A stretch of DNA of 64,000 nucleotides from Rs1 sp036960485 (GTDB lineage Bacteria; Pseudomonadota; Gammaproteobacteria; Pseudomonadales; Balneatricaceae), in assembly GCA_036960485.1 (NCBI GenBank), contig JBALXS010000011.1, forward strand, positions 6,194 to 70,193, given 5' to 3'. The notes under the pieces are model-generated. The model saw only the letters and a program-made list of their open reading frames with translations. It did not search any database and was not told the origin of the DNA. This document shows, piece after piece, positions 8,207-17,169 of this stretch (within the stretch, counting starts at the first letter, position 1; each line of letters begins with the position of its first letter). The translations under genes and the position numbers were made by a program.

Positions 8207-8974
8207 TCACTGAGTATAACTTTTAATAATATCTGACATTTTCCCTGATGCTACTATTTTATTAATACTCATATTTATACGCTGGTAAATTTCTTTGGAC
8301 ACCGACTTCTTTGAAAAAATAACATAGCGTTTAAAGCTCTCAAGTTGTGCTGAGTTTTTTATCAATTGGTCTGATTTATTAATTTTTTTAAGTGCATATA
8401 AAACTGTTATTTCTGGGGCTAGCAAAGCATCAGACCTATTATTAAGTACTAATTTCACGCCTTGATCAACTGACATCACCGTAAAGGATAACTGACTGTG
8501 CGCTAATACTTTAGGTTTAAGCTTTCCTAAATACCAATTTTTCAAATACATTAAGCTTTTCTTCTGTGCAAACAAGTCTTCAATATTTTTAATCTTATTT
8601 AACGTTGGTTTTGTATAGAGGTAAAAGGCAAATTCACCCACTCCCTCTTCTGCATAACGAGTAAATTTTTCTCTTTGAATATTGTGAAATGCCAGCGTCA
8701 TATCTACTGTGCCTTTATCTAACTCATGAAGAACACGCTTCCAAGGCTTTATTTGAAAGGATATTTTACAGCCTGAATCAGCTGAAATTAATTTAAATAA
8801 ATCAACTGTGATCCCTTTGTAGCGCTTATTTTCCTGCCATAGAAAAGGCTCTGATGATCCACTGGCAAATACCAGTTCGCAAGCGCCTACGGCTTGGAAA
8901 ATTGTCAATGTTATTAAAACGGCTGTTAACAACAATTTATTAATACTCACAACTTTAGTCTCTTTTTGGATCAT
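8207..8974 (-). CDS. Periplasmic solute-binding protein, family 3 (orphan)
   Basis: This 255-residue protein has a signal peptide (about 1-31, hydrophobic LLLTAVLITLTIF, then AVGA before the mature part). The mature part has the extracellular family-3 binding fold: a YKGITVDLFKLI core and a DMTLAF stretch. Family members bind amino acids or related small molecules for ABC uptake or act as sensors. No permease or ATPase gene is adjacent, so it may serve a transporter elsewhere or be a stand-alone sensor. The neighbour, 134 bp upstream on the same strand, is a LysR regulator. The ligand cannot be read from the sequence. Confidence 0.85.
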   Translation of the reverse strand: MIQKETKVVSINKLLLTAVLITLTIFQAVGACELVFASGSSEPFLWQENKRYKGITVDLFKLISADSGCKISFQIKPWKRVLHELDKGTVDMTLAFHNIQREKFTRYAEEGVGEFAFYLYTKPTLNKIKNIEDLFAQKKSLMYLKNWYLGKLKPKVLAHSQLSFTVMSVDQGVKLVLNNRSDALLAPEITVLYALKKINKSDQLIKNSAQLESFKRYVIFSKKSVSKEIYQRINMSINKIVASGKMSDIIKSYTQ

Positions 8975-9108
8975 AATACATTACCAACACACGATTATCA
9001 CAATTGTGAAATAGCTAAAAAAGGTTGCCCATTACACAAAGTAAACTATAAAGGACCGTTTATTTTTCTATTACATAGCGGCTTCTTACAAATAGCAAAC
9101 AATAGACT

Positions 9109-10011
9109 TCAAGTGCTGCACAACTCAACTAACGCTTCATTAATTTTTGTTTTCAATAGTTTACCGGCTGCTGACAATGGGCGGCTGTTGACGCTAATGA
9201 GTTTAATAGGCTCATAAATTTGTGGCTCAAAAGGTTTATATATAATGTCTTTGCGCGACTCTATCGTGCGGATATGTTGCAAGTTGATCGCATCTATTAA
9301 AGTGACGCCGCACTGTTGTTCAACAAAAGCCAATGCATTTAGGCTGCCATTGACTTCAATACGCGGGTTAAAGGCTTGGCCAATATCGTTATACTGTGCT
9401 TTTTGCGTCTGATAGAGATCAGCATTTGGGCTGAATGTAATCCACTCTTCACTGGCAAAATCTTCTGCTGATACAACTGGCAATTGCGCTGCTTGGTGGT
9501 TAATGTGGACTGCGCAAAAGCAAGGTAAGTTAAAGGCAATTTCATCGTAATGGCCTTTGGCGTAATCTTTATCTATTAAGCCGATTTCAAACTGGCCAGA
9601 GGCCACTCCTTCACAAATATCACTAGAACCCAAAACTTGTAAACTCAATGCCAGCTCTGGGAATTGCTTAACAAAAGTACTGGTTAGCGTAGGTAGCAAA
9701 CTATGTGCAGCAGAGAAAATACTAGCAATTTTCAGCTTACCCAATTGACCGTGTTTAGCTTTTTCAAAACTGTGCTCTAATCGAGTCATACTTTGCAATA
9801 CGGTTAAGGTCTCGCGATGCAAATAGATAGCTTCAGGGGTTGGGTTTAAACGCCCTTTTGAGCGAAAAAAAAGCTGATAGCCAATCAAGTGCTCCAATGC
9901 CAGCAACATTTTACTCGCCGCGGGTTGACTAAAGCTCAGCCTCTGCGCTGCTTGTGATATTTTCCCAGTAATCATGATTTCATGAAATAATTTTAACTGC
10001 TTGATATTCAT
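9109..10011 (-). CDS. LysR-family transcriptional regulator
   Basis: This 300-residue protein has an N-terminal winged helix (about 1-60; ISQAAQRLSFSQPAASK) and a LysR effector-binding domain (about 90-295). It is divergent from the FAD oxidase gene at 10211, with 199 bp between them that include an ATAAC-N5-GTTAT element, the usual setting for a LysR regulator of its neighbour. The solute-binding gene downstream on the same strand could also belong to its regulon. The effector is unknown; an amine or amino acid would fit the oxidase. Confidence 0.92.
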   Translation of the reverse strand: MNIKQLKLFHEIMITGKISQAAQRLSFSQPAASKMLLALEHLIGYQLFFRSKGRLNPTPEAIYLHRETLTVLQSMTRLEHSFEKAKHGQLGKLKIASIFSAAHSLLPTLTSTFVKQFPELALSLQVLGSSDICEGVASGQFEIGLIDKDYAKGHYDEIAFNLPCFCAVHINHQAAQLPVVSAEDFASEEWITFSPNADLYQTQKAQYNDIGQAFNPRIEVNGSLNALAFVEQQCGVTLIDAINLQHIRTIESRKDIIYKPFEPQIYEPIKLISVNSRPLSAAGKLLKTKINEALVELCST

Positions 10012-10090
10012 ATTTAACTCTAGCTGGTAGTGATTTTATATCGACAATCCACGCTAAACTTAAACGCGGCGTCAATCTTACCTTAAACCC

Positions 10091-10105
10091 ATAACCTGAA
10101 GTTAT
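10091..10105. promoter_or_regulatory. LysR-type operator candidate
   Basis: ATAAC-CTGAA-GTTAT is a perfect 5-bp inverted repeat with the T-N11-A spacing typical of LysR boxes. It lies between the divergent LysR gene and the FAD oxidase gene, 106 bp before the oxidase start. Assignment rests on position and motif only. Confidence 0.5.
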
Positions 10106-10210
10106 AAAGTATTAACAATTATTCGCTTTTTTATATTTTTATTTTATTTATACTCAAAGGGTTATTTGCACCTATCTCGTTAAACCATTCACCGATGAGA
10201 CAATATTTTT

Positions 10211-11506
10211 ATGAACTCACAAGCTACTTTTTCAAACACTCCTTTTTGGCATGATGATGTTGATTTATCTGTCACTACCACTCCCTTAGAGGCACTAAAA
10301 GACACGTTAGACATTGTTATTGTCGGCTCCGGTTTTACTGGGTTATCTGCTGCTTTAACACTCGCCCGTGCCGGTAAGTCAGTGACAATAATTGAAAAAA
10401 ACAATATTGCCAGTGGAGCAAGCTCACGCAATGGTGGATTGCTGGGGCCAAGTTTTCACAAATTGGGCATCCAAGGCTTAGTTAATGCGTTTGGTAACGA
10501 GACGGCGAATAATTTACTGAAAGAAAGTTTGCTCGGCTATGATTGGTTACTCAACTTCATTAAAGATGAGCAGATTGATTGTGACTTAAGACAATGCGGC
10601 CGTTTTCGCGGGGCCTTACAACCTGCACATTTCAAGCCGTTGGCAGAGCAAGCTGAGTCCTTTGCAAGTAAGCTTGATTATCCTGTCACTATTGTCGAAA
10701 AATCACAGCAGCATAGCGAAGTCGGCTCTGATCTTTATCATGGTGGGGTCGTATATGAAAAAGATGCGGCATTAAATCCTGCAAAGCTAGTGAAAGGTTT
10801 AATTCAACGCTGCCAAGCGGCGGGTGTCACCTTTGTAGAGCAAACACAGGTCAGTGAGATTACGCAAAACTCCACAGGCTTTAGCTTAATCGCCAATACT
10901 CGTCTACTTAAAGCATCGACATTGCTGATCGCCACCAATGGCTATACCGGCGCGGTTACACAGCAGCTGAAACGTAGGATTTTGCCGATCCGCTCATCTA
11001 TGATTGCCACTGAGCCACTATCTGCAAGCTTAATCAACAGCATATCTCCGCGCCAACGTACCCATGGAGGAACCGATCGCCTAGTGTTTTACTACCGCAC
11101 ATCACCGGATGGCAAGCGCTTACTATTTGGTGGTAGAGCGTTGTCTTATAAAGATAAACCTCAAGAGTATTATGCTTTTTTACAGCATAATATGCGCACT
11201 TTATTCCCGCAGTTGCAAGAGGCTAAAATATCACATGCATGGTCGGGGTTAGTCGCTTATAGTTTTGACCATATTCCTCATTTAGGTGTACAAGATGGTA
11301 TGTATTACGCGATGGGTTATTGTGGATCAGGGGTTGCTCGCGCTAATTATTTAGGTCACAAAATAGCTTTGCAAATGCTTGGTAAAGAGGGCGCAACAGC
11401 TTTTGATAACTTTGATTTTCCCAGCAAAGCACTCTATTCAGGTAATCCTTGGTTTATGCCATTTTTACTGCGCTGGCATAGTTTAGCCGATAAATGGGGC
11501 ATGTGA
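10211..11506 (+). CDS. FAD-dependent amine/amino-acid oxidase, PuuB/DAO family
   Basis: This 431-residue protein carries the Rossmann FAD motif GSGFTGLSAALTLARAG (about 39-55), SGASSRNGG near 71-79, and a C-terminal part with WSGLVAYSFDHIPHLG and GYCGSG, as in DAO-family oxidases. Such enzymes oxidise amines or amino acids with O2; gamma-glutamylputrescine oxidase PuuB is the closest type I recall. A short N-terminal part with FWHDD is also seen in that subfamily. The gene is divergent from a LysR regulator and has no downstream partner on its strand. The substrate is inferred only to the class level. Confidence 0.85.
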   Translation: MNSQATFSNTPFWHDDVDLSVTTTPLEALKDTLDIVIVGSGFTGLSAALTLARAGKSVTIIEKNNIASGASSRNGGLLGPSFHKLGIQGLVNAFGNETANNLLKESLLGYDWLLNFIKDEQIDCDLRQCGRFRGALQPAHFKPLAEQAESFASKLDYPVTIVEKSQQHSEVGSDLYHGGVVYEKDAALNPAKLVKGLIQRCQAAGVTFVEQTQVSEITQNSTGFSLIANTRLLKASTLLIATNGYTGAVTQQLKRRILPIRSSMIATEPLSASLINSISPRQRTHGGTDRLVFYYRTSPDGKRLLFGGRALSYKDKPQEYYAFLQHNMRTLFPQLQEAKISHAWSGLVAYSFDHIPHLGVQDGMYYAMGYCGSGVARANYLGHKIALQMLGKEGATAFDNFDFPSKALYSGNPWFMPFLLRWHSLADKWGM

Positions 11507-11571
11507 TTCGACCTACAACCACCCGGTTTCTGCAGTGCTCGTCATTTTAGCACGGGTGGCATTTAACTCGG

Positions 11572-11609
11572 CATAAGTCATAAGTCATGGGTGATGGGTG
11601 ATGGGTGAT
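11572..11609 (+). repeat. Heptamer tandem array
   Basis: Five 7-bp units in one register: CATAAGT, CATAAGT, CATGGGT, GATGGGT, GATGGGT, then GAT. The unit changes across the array but the 7-bp period holds. It lies between the convergent oxidase gene (ends 11506) and binding-protein gene (ends 12060). Other heptamer arrays occur at 19031-19079 and 60054-60102. Confidence 0.75.
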
Positions 11610-12059
11610 CAGCAAATAATTTAACTGATTTCTTTTTTACCTACAAGCACCCTCCTATCGTCGATTAATTCCACCGCAATACAAAGGGTTATGCGGCTGT
11701 GTAGTGGATGAATGAGCCGTATTAAGATTTGCTTTACAAGCAATAAGCTATTCGGTTTACATTTATTATTAGACAGTAATATTGAATATAAAGGTATTAT
11801 GATTTTAATAAGTGGGTGTGTCTTGGCAGCAAATCTGCTGAGATCGAGCGCAAGTCATAGGGCCTTTCTCATTAGAAATGCTCACTATGATCGTTGTATG
11901 GTTAACGCAAAAGGCTACTCTGCTCTGAATTTTAGTTCAATATAACAAGTGTCCTATATTGCCACTGCTATATTGCTGCGATAATTTTAGAACTCGCTGC
12001 ATAATTGCATGTAAGATTTAATGCTTTGCGATATTGGTAAATTTTGTAACACAACACCG
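11610..12059. other. Convergent intergenic stretch, no supported gene
   Basis: A 77-codon plus-strand open frame at 11712-11945 has no ribosome-binding site, recognisable domain or conserved neighbour role, and I do not call it. No clear terminator hairpin was seen. Confidence 0.5.
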
Positions 12060-12872
12060 TTAGTGAGGCGTATCTTGTGAGTTATAGATATCAATCCAAT
12101 CGATCTGCCCGTATTTATCAAGTATTTCCTGAAGCTCTCCACTTTTACGCATCAAGGGGATAGTTTTATTGATCTGATCAATAAAACTATCTGTACGTGC
12201 ATTATCGCCGCAGGCGAAATACATCCCTACTAAAGGTTTAACCTCGCCAACGTTTTTGACTTTATTCAAGGATACTCCCATTGATTTTAACTGGCCCCGC
12301 ATTATTAACGGGCAAGATACGACAGTTTCAATGCGTTTATGGAATAACATTTTCATTTGTTGGGTCATCGCATGTTTGCCATGGGACAAAACGATCATCT
12401 TTGATTTGTGTTTCAAATAATCATCTAAAGGTCCATTATCATATCCCATACCTGCGATGGCGCCTAAAGTGATTGACACAAGCTGCTCTATATTTTGGTA
12501 TTGAAACTTAGATTCCGGTAAGGCGAATAATGTTGCTGCATGATATCCCCAGGGCTGATCAGGGAAAGAGAGGTAATTATGAGTATTAATTTTTGCGTTA
12601 ACTACGCAGTCGATTTGACCCATCTTAGCTTGCTTTACGGCACGTGGGCGAGGCCCCATACTGTAAGTGACTGTGTGGCCGTATTTACTGAAAACTGCCT
12701 GAGCGATTTCTATCATAAATCCAGGAGAGGCGTCATCCGGATTACCATTGAGCGGTGGGTGATACTCCCCCATCACTTTAATATTGTCCGCTGCTGCGGT
12801 GCCGACAAACAAAAGACAAAACATTAATGAAATAATACAGTATAAGCGCCGTGTTGAATTGATTAGACTCAT
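12060..12872 (-). CDS. Periplasmic solute-binding-like protein, family 3 (orphan)
   Basis: This 270-residue protein has a signal peptide (about 1-28, ending GTAAA) and a family-3 type binding fold: early YHPPLNG, then DDASPGFMIEIAQAVF and GQIDCVVNA. Its divergence suggests a sensor-like or specialised binding protein. A Shine-Dalgarno AGGAG lies about 9 bp before the ATG. No permease or ATPase is next to it. The LysR gene 244 bp upstream runs the same way but belongs better with betC. Ligand unknown. Confidence 0.8.
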   Translation of the reverse strand: MSLINSTRRLYCIISLMFCLLFVGTAAADNIKVMGEYHPPLNGNPDDASPGFMIEIAQAVFSKYGHTVTYSMGPRPRAVKQAKMGQIDCVVNAKINTHNYLSFPDQPWGYHAATLFALPESKFQYQNIEQLVSITLGAIAGMGYDNGPLDDYLKHKSKMIVLSHGKHAMTQQMKMLFHKRIETVVSCPLIMRGQLKSMGVSLNKVKNVGEVKPLVGMYFACGDNARTDSFIDQINKTIPLMRKSGELQEILDKYGQIDWIDIYNSQDTPH

Positions 12873-13116
12873 GATGACTAGCTCCTGAATAAGTTCTCAA
12901 CATCCATCTTTATATAATTTAGAATTACACTCGTTTTATTCTAATCTAATTTAGTAATATAAACTAGATTCGAAAATTCACGCTCTTATTGAATCAAAAA
13001 TCCCAGCTAGGGATTGCGTTGCATGGTATTGCCTAAATATGAGTGTTCTGGGTTTAATGCAAACGTTGCAACACAACCTCGCTTGCACTTTCCGATACCG
13101 TCTTCTAGGTACGTGG

Positions 13117-14034
13117 CTATTGTTCTTTTTTATCTAATTCATTAGCTATTTGCGACGCTAACCAGCTCATGAATTGCTCACTGGCAGGTTTTCTTTTAAT
13201 ACTTGGCTGTATCGCGTAATAACCAGCGTTCGAAGCCAACTTAAATTCTTTTAGCGCAACAAGCATACCCCTTTCAACCATTTCATCAACTAAACCATCC
13301 CAACCTAGGCCGACTCCTTGACCTGCTATAGCAGACTGTACTAATAAAGTGTAATTATTAAACGCCATCACTGAGTCGATCGGCTTAACTTTGCTGCGCC
13401 TACCAGCAAAAAACCTTTCCCAATCTAGCCACTTTGAATTAGCCCGATCTGTGAGCTTGAGTAGTGGTAATCCAGCCAGAATTTTATGGCTTTTGATAGC
13501 CCCTACTTTTGCATAAAAGCTGGGGCTACAAACAGGGTATACCTGTTCTTTAAACAGCAACATCGCATTCACAGGAAGACTATCGGCAAAAAAGATAGCA
13601 ATATCTATATCAGCGTTGACATCCACCGTCACTTCTTGCTCGCTAATCACCCTTACCTCTACGTCTGGGTGGAGTGCTCGGTAGTCATCTAAGCGAGGTA
13701 GTAGCCAATAAGCCGCAAAAGCATAATCCATAGCGACATTTAGCACAGGTTTTTTTTGCGCTAGCTGCAACTTTTCAATGCTATTTGCAATGTCATTTAA
13801 GTTCAGCTGCACTATTGATAGTAGCTGTTTACCTGCCGTTGTTAGCTCAATTCCCCGATGAACTCGCTCAAATAGCGTCAATGCTAAATTCTGCTCTAAG
13901 TTGCGCATTAGCTGACTAACAGCTGACTGAGTCGAACCTAATTCTTTTGCAGCAGCGGTAAAACCCAATAACCGACCTGCGGATTCAAACACAATTAAAC
14001 TTTGGTTTGAAGGTAATCTATCTCGAAGTAACAT
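13117..14034 (-). CDS. LysR-family regulator of the choline-O-sulfate genes
   Basis: This 305-residue protein is a GcvA-like LysR regulator: winged helix at about 15-70 (FTAAAKELGSTQSAVSQLM) and effector domain at about 95-300. It is divergent from betC with 136 bp between. In Pseudomonas the same trio (LysR regulator, betC, choX) is known for choline sulfate use, so control of betC-choX is likely. The effector may be choline-O-sulfate or choline; that is inference. A 16-bp palindrome near betC is a candidate binding site. Confidence 0.9.
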   Translation of the reverse strand: MLLRDRLPSNQSLIVFESAGRLLGFTAAAKELGSTQSAVSQLMRNLEQNLALTLFERVHRGIELTTAGKQLLSIVQLNLNDIANSIEKLQLAQKKPVLNVAMDYAFAAYWLLPRLDDYRALHPDVEVRVISEQEVTVDVNADIDIAIFFADSLPVNAMLLFKEQVYPVCSPSFYAKVGAIKSHKILAGLPLLKLTDRANSKWLDWERFFAGRRSKVKPIDSVMAFNNYTLLVQSAIAGQGVGLGWDGLVDEMVERGMLVALKEFKLASNAGYYAIQPSIKRKPASEQFMSWLASQIANELDKKEQ

Positions 14035-14130
14035 TAGTTCAACTTATGTAATTGATTAGTTTTTAGCTAGTTTACAAAGCTTTATAAAATAGGCAATTTA
14101 ATCTTTAAATATTTGCAGGTTTATCTGTTG

Positions 14131-14146
14131 AGCAGCATATGCTGCT
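14131..14146. promoter_or_regulatory. Perfect 16-bp palindrome upstream of betC
   Basis: AGCAGCATATGCTGCT is a perfect palindrome ending 24 bp before the betC start, in the divergent region with the LysR gene. It may be an operator close to the transcription start. It does not have the T-N11-A form of a classic LysR box, so a different regulator is possible. Confidence 0.5.
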
Positions 14147-14170
14147 TGACAAATTAATAAGGAAAACACG

Positions 14171-15703
14171 ATGTCCCCCAAACAACCAAACATTTTATTT
14201 ATCATGGCAGATCAGCTCGCCGCGCCTGTTTTAAAGGCTTATGGCGGAAAAATAGCTAAAACGCCTCACTTAGACAAGCTCAGCAAAGGCGGGGTTACTT
14301 TTGAAAGTGCCTATTGCAACAGCCCGCTTTGTGCTCCAAGTCGCTACGTATTAATGACCGGCCAACTACCCAGTAAAATAGGCGCTTGGGATAACGCGGC
14401 CGAATTGCCAGCTGACATTCCAACTTATGCACACTACCTGCGCCATGCCGGTTATAAAACAGCATTATCGGGAAAAATGCACTTTTGCGGTCCCGACCAA
14501 TTGCACGGTTTTGAGCAGCGCTTAACAACTGATATTTATCCAGCGGATTACGGCTGGTTCCCCGATTGGAAAGATCCACAATCGCGCCCAACTTGGTATC
14601 ACAATATGTCGTCAGTGACGCAAGCAGGCCCAACCTTGCGTACCAATCAACTCGACTTTGATGACGAAGTTGTTTTTCATGCAAAACGTTACTTGTTCGA
14701 TCGCGCTAGAGAAGCAAATAACGATGAGGCACGCCCTTTTTGCTTAACAGTATCTATGACTCACCCACATGACCCTTATGCTATTCCTAAAGAATATTGG
14801 GATCGCTATGAAGATGATGAAATCGAATTGCCTTCATTTGAAATTGCTGATGAAGATCAAGATCCACATTCAAAACGTCTTTTAGATGTCTATCAAATGG
14901 ATAGAAGTGAAATCAGTGATCAACAGATTCGTAATGCACGTCGTGCCTACTATGGTGCCATAAGCTATGTAGATGATCGTATCGGTGAAATGTTACAGGT
15001 ACTTGAAGATTCAGGACTGGATGAAAACACTATCGTGGTTTTCTCAGGAGATCATGGCGATATGTTAGGCGAGCGCGGTCTTTGGTACAAAATGAGCTAT
15101 TTCGAGTGGTCTGCTAGAGTTCCAATGCTGGTTTATGCGCCCAAGTTATTCAAAGCTGGACGTGTTTCTCAAAGCGTATCGACTATGGATTTACTACCTA
15201 CTTTTGCAGAGTTGGCCAACCAGGGAAAGGCGCCAGATTATGCGATGCCTATCGACGGTCGCTCACTCATTCCCCATCTCAAAGGCCAACCCACCCATGA
15301 TGAGGTAATCGGTGAATACATGGGAGAAGGTGCGATTGCGCCGCTATTTATGATTCGTCGCGCCCAGTACAAGTATATTTGCTCAGCACCAGACCCAGAT
15401 CAATTATTCGATTTAAGCCAAGATCCACAAGAGCGAAACAACCTTACAAATAGCACTGAACACACTCAGCTTTTAGCCGCATTTAGAAGTGAAGCAGAGC
15501 AGCGTTGGGACAGTGAAGAAATCACTGAGCAAGTTATTATCAGTCAACAGCGACGACGCTTAATTGCCCAAGCACATAAATTAGGAGAAACACCGCATTG
15601 GGATCATCAACCTATTTTTGATGCTAGCCAAATGTATATGCGAAACCACATTGACCTTGATGATTTAGAGGCTAATGCGCGTTATCCACGCGTCAAAAAA
15701 TAG
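14171..15703 (+). CDS. betC: Choline-sulfatase
   Basis: This 510-residue type I sulfatase hydrolyses choline-O-sulfate to choline and sulfate, feeding glycine betaine synthesis. The sulfatase signature is CAPSR with Cys54 as the formylglycine precursor, the position known for Sinorhizobium BetC. Other marks are the N-terminal metal site FIMADQ, SGDHGDMLGERGLW in the second half, and a choline-sulfatase C-terminal domain (about 450-505, IISQQRRR and ARYPR). There is no signal peptide, so it is cytoplasmic and needs choline-O-sulfate uptake. AAGGA lies 9 bp before the ATG. choX follows after 21 bp, so the two form an operon. No formylglycine-generating enzyme gene is in the window. Confidence 0.96.
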   Translation: MSPKQPNILFIMADQLAAPVLKAYGGKIAKTPHLDKLSKGGVTFESAYCNSPLCAPSRYVLMTGQLPSKIGAWDNAAELPADIPTYAHYLRHAGYKTALSGKMHFCGPDQLHGFEQRLTTDIYPADYGWFPDWKDPQSRPTWYHNMSSVTQAGPTLRTNQLDFDDEVVFHAKRYLFDRAREANNDEARPFCLTVSMTHPHDPYAIPKEYWDRYEDDEIELPSFEIADEDQDPHSKRLLDVYQMDRSEISDQQIRNARRAYYGAISYVDDRIGEMLQVLEDSGLDENTIVVFSGDHGDMLGERGLWYKMSYFEWSARVPMLVYAPKLFKAGRVSQSVSTMDLLPTFAELANQGKAPDYAMPIDGRSLIPHLKGQPTHDEVIGEYMGEGAIAPLFMIRRAQYKYICSAPDPDQLFDLSQDPQERNNLTNSTEHTQLLAAFRSEAEQRWDSEEITEQVIISQQRRRLIAQAHKLGETPHWDHQPIFDASQMYMRNHIDLDDLEANARYPRVKK

Positions 15704-15724
15704 CAATAACAACAGAGATGAATC

Positions 15725-16687
15725 ATGAAAAAAATACTCCATGAATCTAAACTAGTTAGAGTCATAACACCAATCATATTACTCACAGCTCTTGCCAACA
15801 GTGCCCAAGCTGCTGAGAATACTTGCCAAACCGTGCACTTTACTGACCCTGGGTGGACTGATATAAGTTCTACAAACGCCTTAGCCAGTGTTGTGCTAGA
15901 GGGCTTAGGCTATACAAGCAAGATCAGCACTCTTGCTGTACCTATAGGCTTTGAAGGCATGAAAAACAATGAAGTAGATGTCTTTTTAGGAAACTGGATG
16001 CCCGCTCAGCAAACGTTTATTGAGCAGTACAGTAAAGATGACGCCATTGATGTTATTGGGGCTAATCTAACAGGTGCGAAATTCACTTTAGCGGTTCCAA
16101 AATACCTTTATGATGCCGGAATTACTGATTTTTCTGATTTAATATCCGCACCAAAGAAATTCAAAAAACGCATCTACGGTATTGAAGCTGGCGCACCCGC
16201 GAATCAACTGTTGCAGAAAATGATAGATAGCGGCGACTTTGGCCTCAAGCAATGGAGCTTAGTTGAATCTGGCGAGCAGGGCGTTCTCAGCCAAGTGAAG
16301 CGTGCTATAAAGCGCAAAGAGCACATAGCATTTCTCGCATGGGAACCGCACCCAATGAATAGTAATTTCGAACTCTCGTATTTAACAGGGGGTGATAAGT
16401 ACTTTGGCGCTAATTTTGGCGGAGCTACTATTCAAACAGTGACTCGCAGAGATTATCAAACCACTTGCCCGAATGTAGGTAAGCTTTTGAACAATTTAAA
16501 ATTCACTTTGAAAATGGAAAATCAAATGATGAGTTATATTCTCGATGATGCAATGTCTCCCGACCAAGCCGCACGCAAATGGCTCACAGCTAACCCAAGT
16601 GTATTACCTAACTGGCTAAAGGGTGTACAGACTATTGATAATAAGGATGGCTTAAAGTCGGTAAATTCCAACTTGGGACTTAAATAA
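15725..16687 (+). CDS. choX: Choline-type ABC transporter substrate-binding protein
   Basis: This 320-residue protein has a signal peptide (about 1-29, ending NSAQA) and an OpuAC/ChoX-type binding fold: DPGWTDI near the start, NEVDVFLGNWMP, and AFLAWEPHPMN for the ligand pocket. ChoX binds choline in the periplasm. It is co-transcribed with betC. The permease ChoW and ATPase ChoV normally paired with it are missing here; a terminator follows, so the transporter partners must be encoded elsewhere. Whether this copy prefers choline or choline-O-sulfate cannot be read from the sequence. Confidence 0.92.
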   Translation: MKKILHESKLVRVITPIILLTALANSAQAAENTCQTVHFTDPGWTDISSTNALASVVLEGLGYTSKISTLAVPIGFEGMKNNEVDVFLGNWMPAQQTFIEQYSKDDAIDVIGANLTGAKFTLAVPKYLYDAGITDFSDLISAPKKFKKRIYGIEAGAPANQLLQKMIDSGDFGLKQWSLVESGEQGVLSQVKRAIKRKEHIAFLAWEPHPMNSNFELSYLTGGDKYFGANFGGATIQTVTRRDYQTTCPNVGKLLNNLKFTLKMENQMMSYILDDAMSPDQAARKWLTANPSVLPNWLKGVQTIDNKDGLKSVNSNLGLK

Positions 16688-16831
16688 ATCAAGTTATGCC
16701 GCCAAGCTTATTTGGTTACTGGATAATATCTAGGTTTCTAGGATTAGCTTTAAAGGTACTTATTATCCCAAAGAGATGATGCGAAAAGTAGCTATCCAGT
16801 GTTATGAAATAGTGATGTATTCGGCAAATAC

Positions 16832-16876
16832 TTAAAATATTTAAAATATTTAAAATATTTAAAATATTTAAAATAA
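16832..16876 (+). repeat. 9-bp tandem array
   Basis: Four exact copies of TTAAAATAT and a fifth ending in AA, in one register, lie between the choX stop and its terminator. The array is AT-only and could be slippage-prone. Confidence 0.85.
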
Positions 16877-16884
16877 ATGCAATC

Positions 16885-16928
16885 AAAAGTACTGCTGTTT
16901 CGTTAGTGTTATGAACAGCAGTACTTTT
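16885..16928 (+). terminator. Terminator of betC-choX
   Basis: AAAAGTACTGCTGTT pairs perfectly with AACAGCAGTACTTTT (15 bp, 14-nt loop), and the right arm ends in a short T run. It lies 197 bp after the choX stop and can act in both directions. Confidence 0.8.
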
Positions 16929-16949
16929 GGTTTATCTGTTCGCCGTTTA

Positions 16950-17098
16950 AACATGTGAGCAAGCCCCTAATCTAATCTGAGGGGACTTGTGATAAACATT
17001 ACTTTTTTAATGAGTTTTGCAGACCAAAAATAGCTTTTACATTCGTTATAAAAAGAGTTTATTATAAGACAGGTAGGTTACGGGTTTGCTCACATGTT
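16950..17098. repeat. 17-bp inverted repeat pair around about 115 bp
   Basis: AACATGTGAGCAAGCCC at 16950-16966 and GGGTTTGCTCACATGTT at 17082-17098 are inverted copies with one mismatch. The pair spans most of the region upstream of the ECF sigma gene. It could be a small MITE-like element or a looped operator. The enclosed DNA has no gene. Confidence 0.6.
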
Positions 17099-17169
17099 AC
17101 CCATTTTCAAACTAAGCTTAACTGGCTAGTTTTCATTTTGTATTATTAGGTTGTTGTTAAACTACTGTT

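Noticed and set aside
11712..11945. Plus-strand open frame of 77 codons
   Set aside because: No Shine-Dalgarno, no recognisable domain, convergent intergenic position; probably chance.
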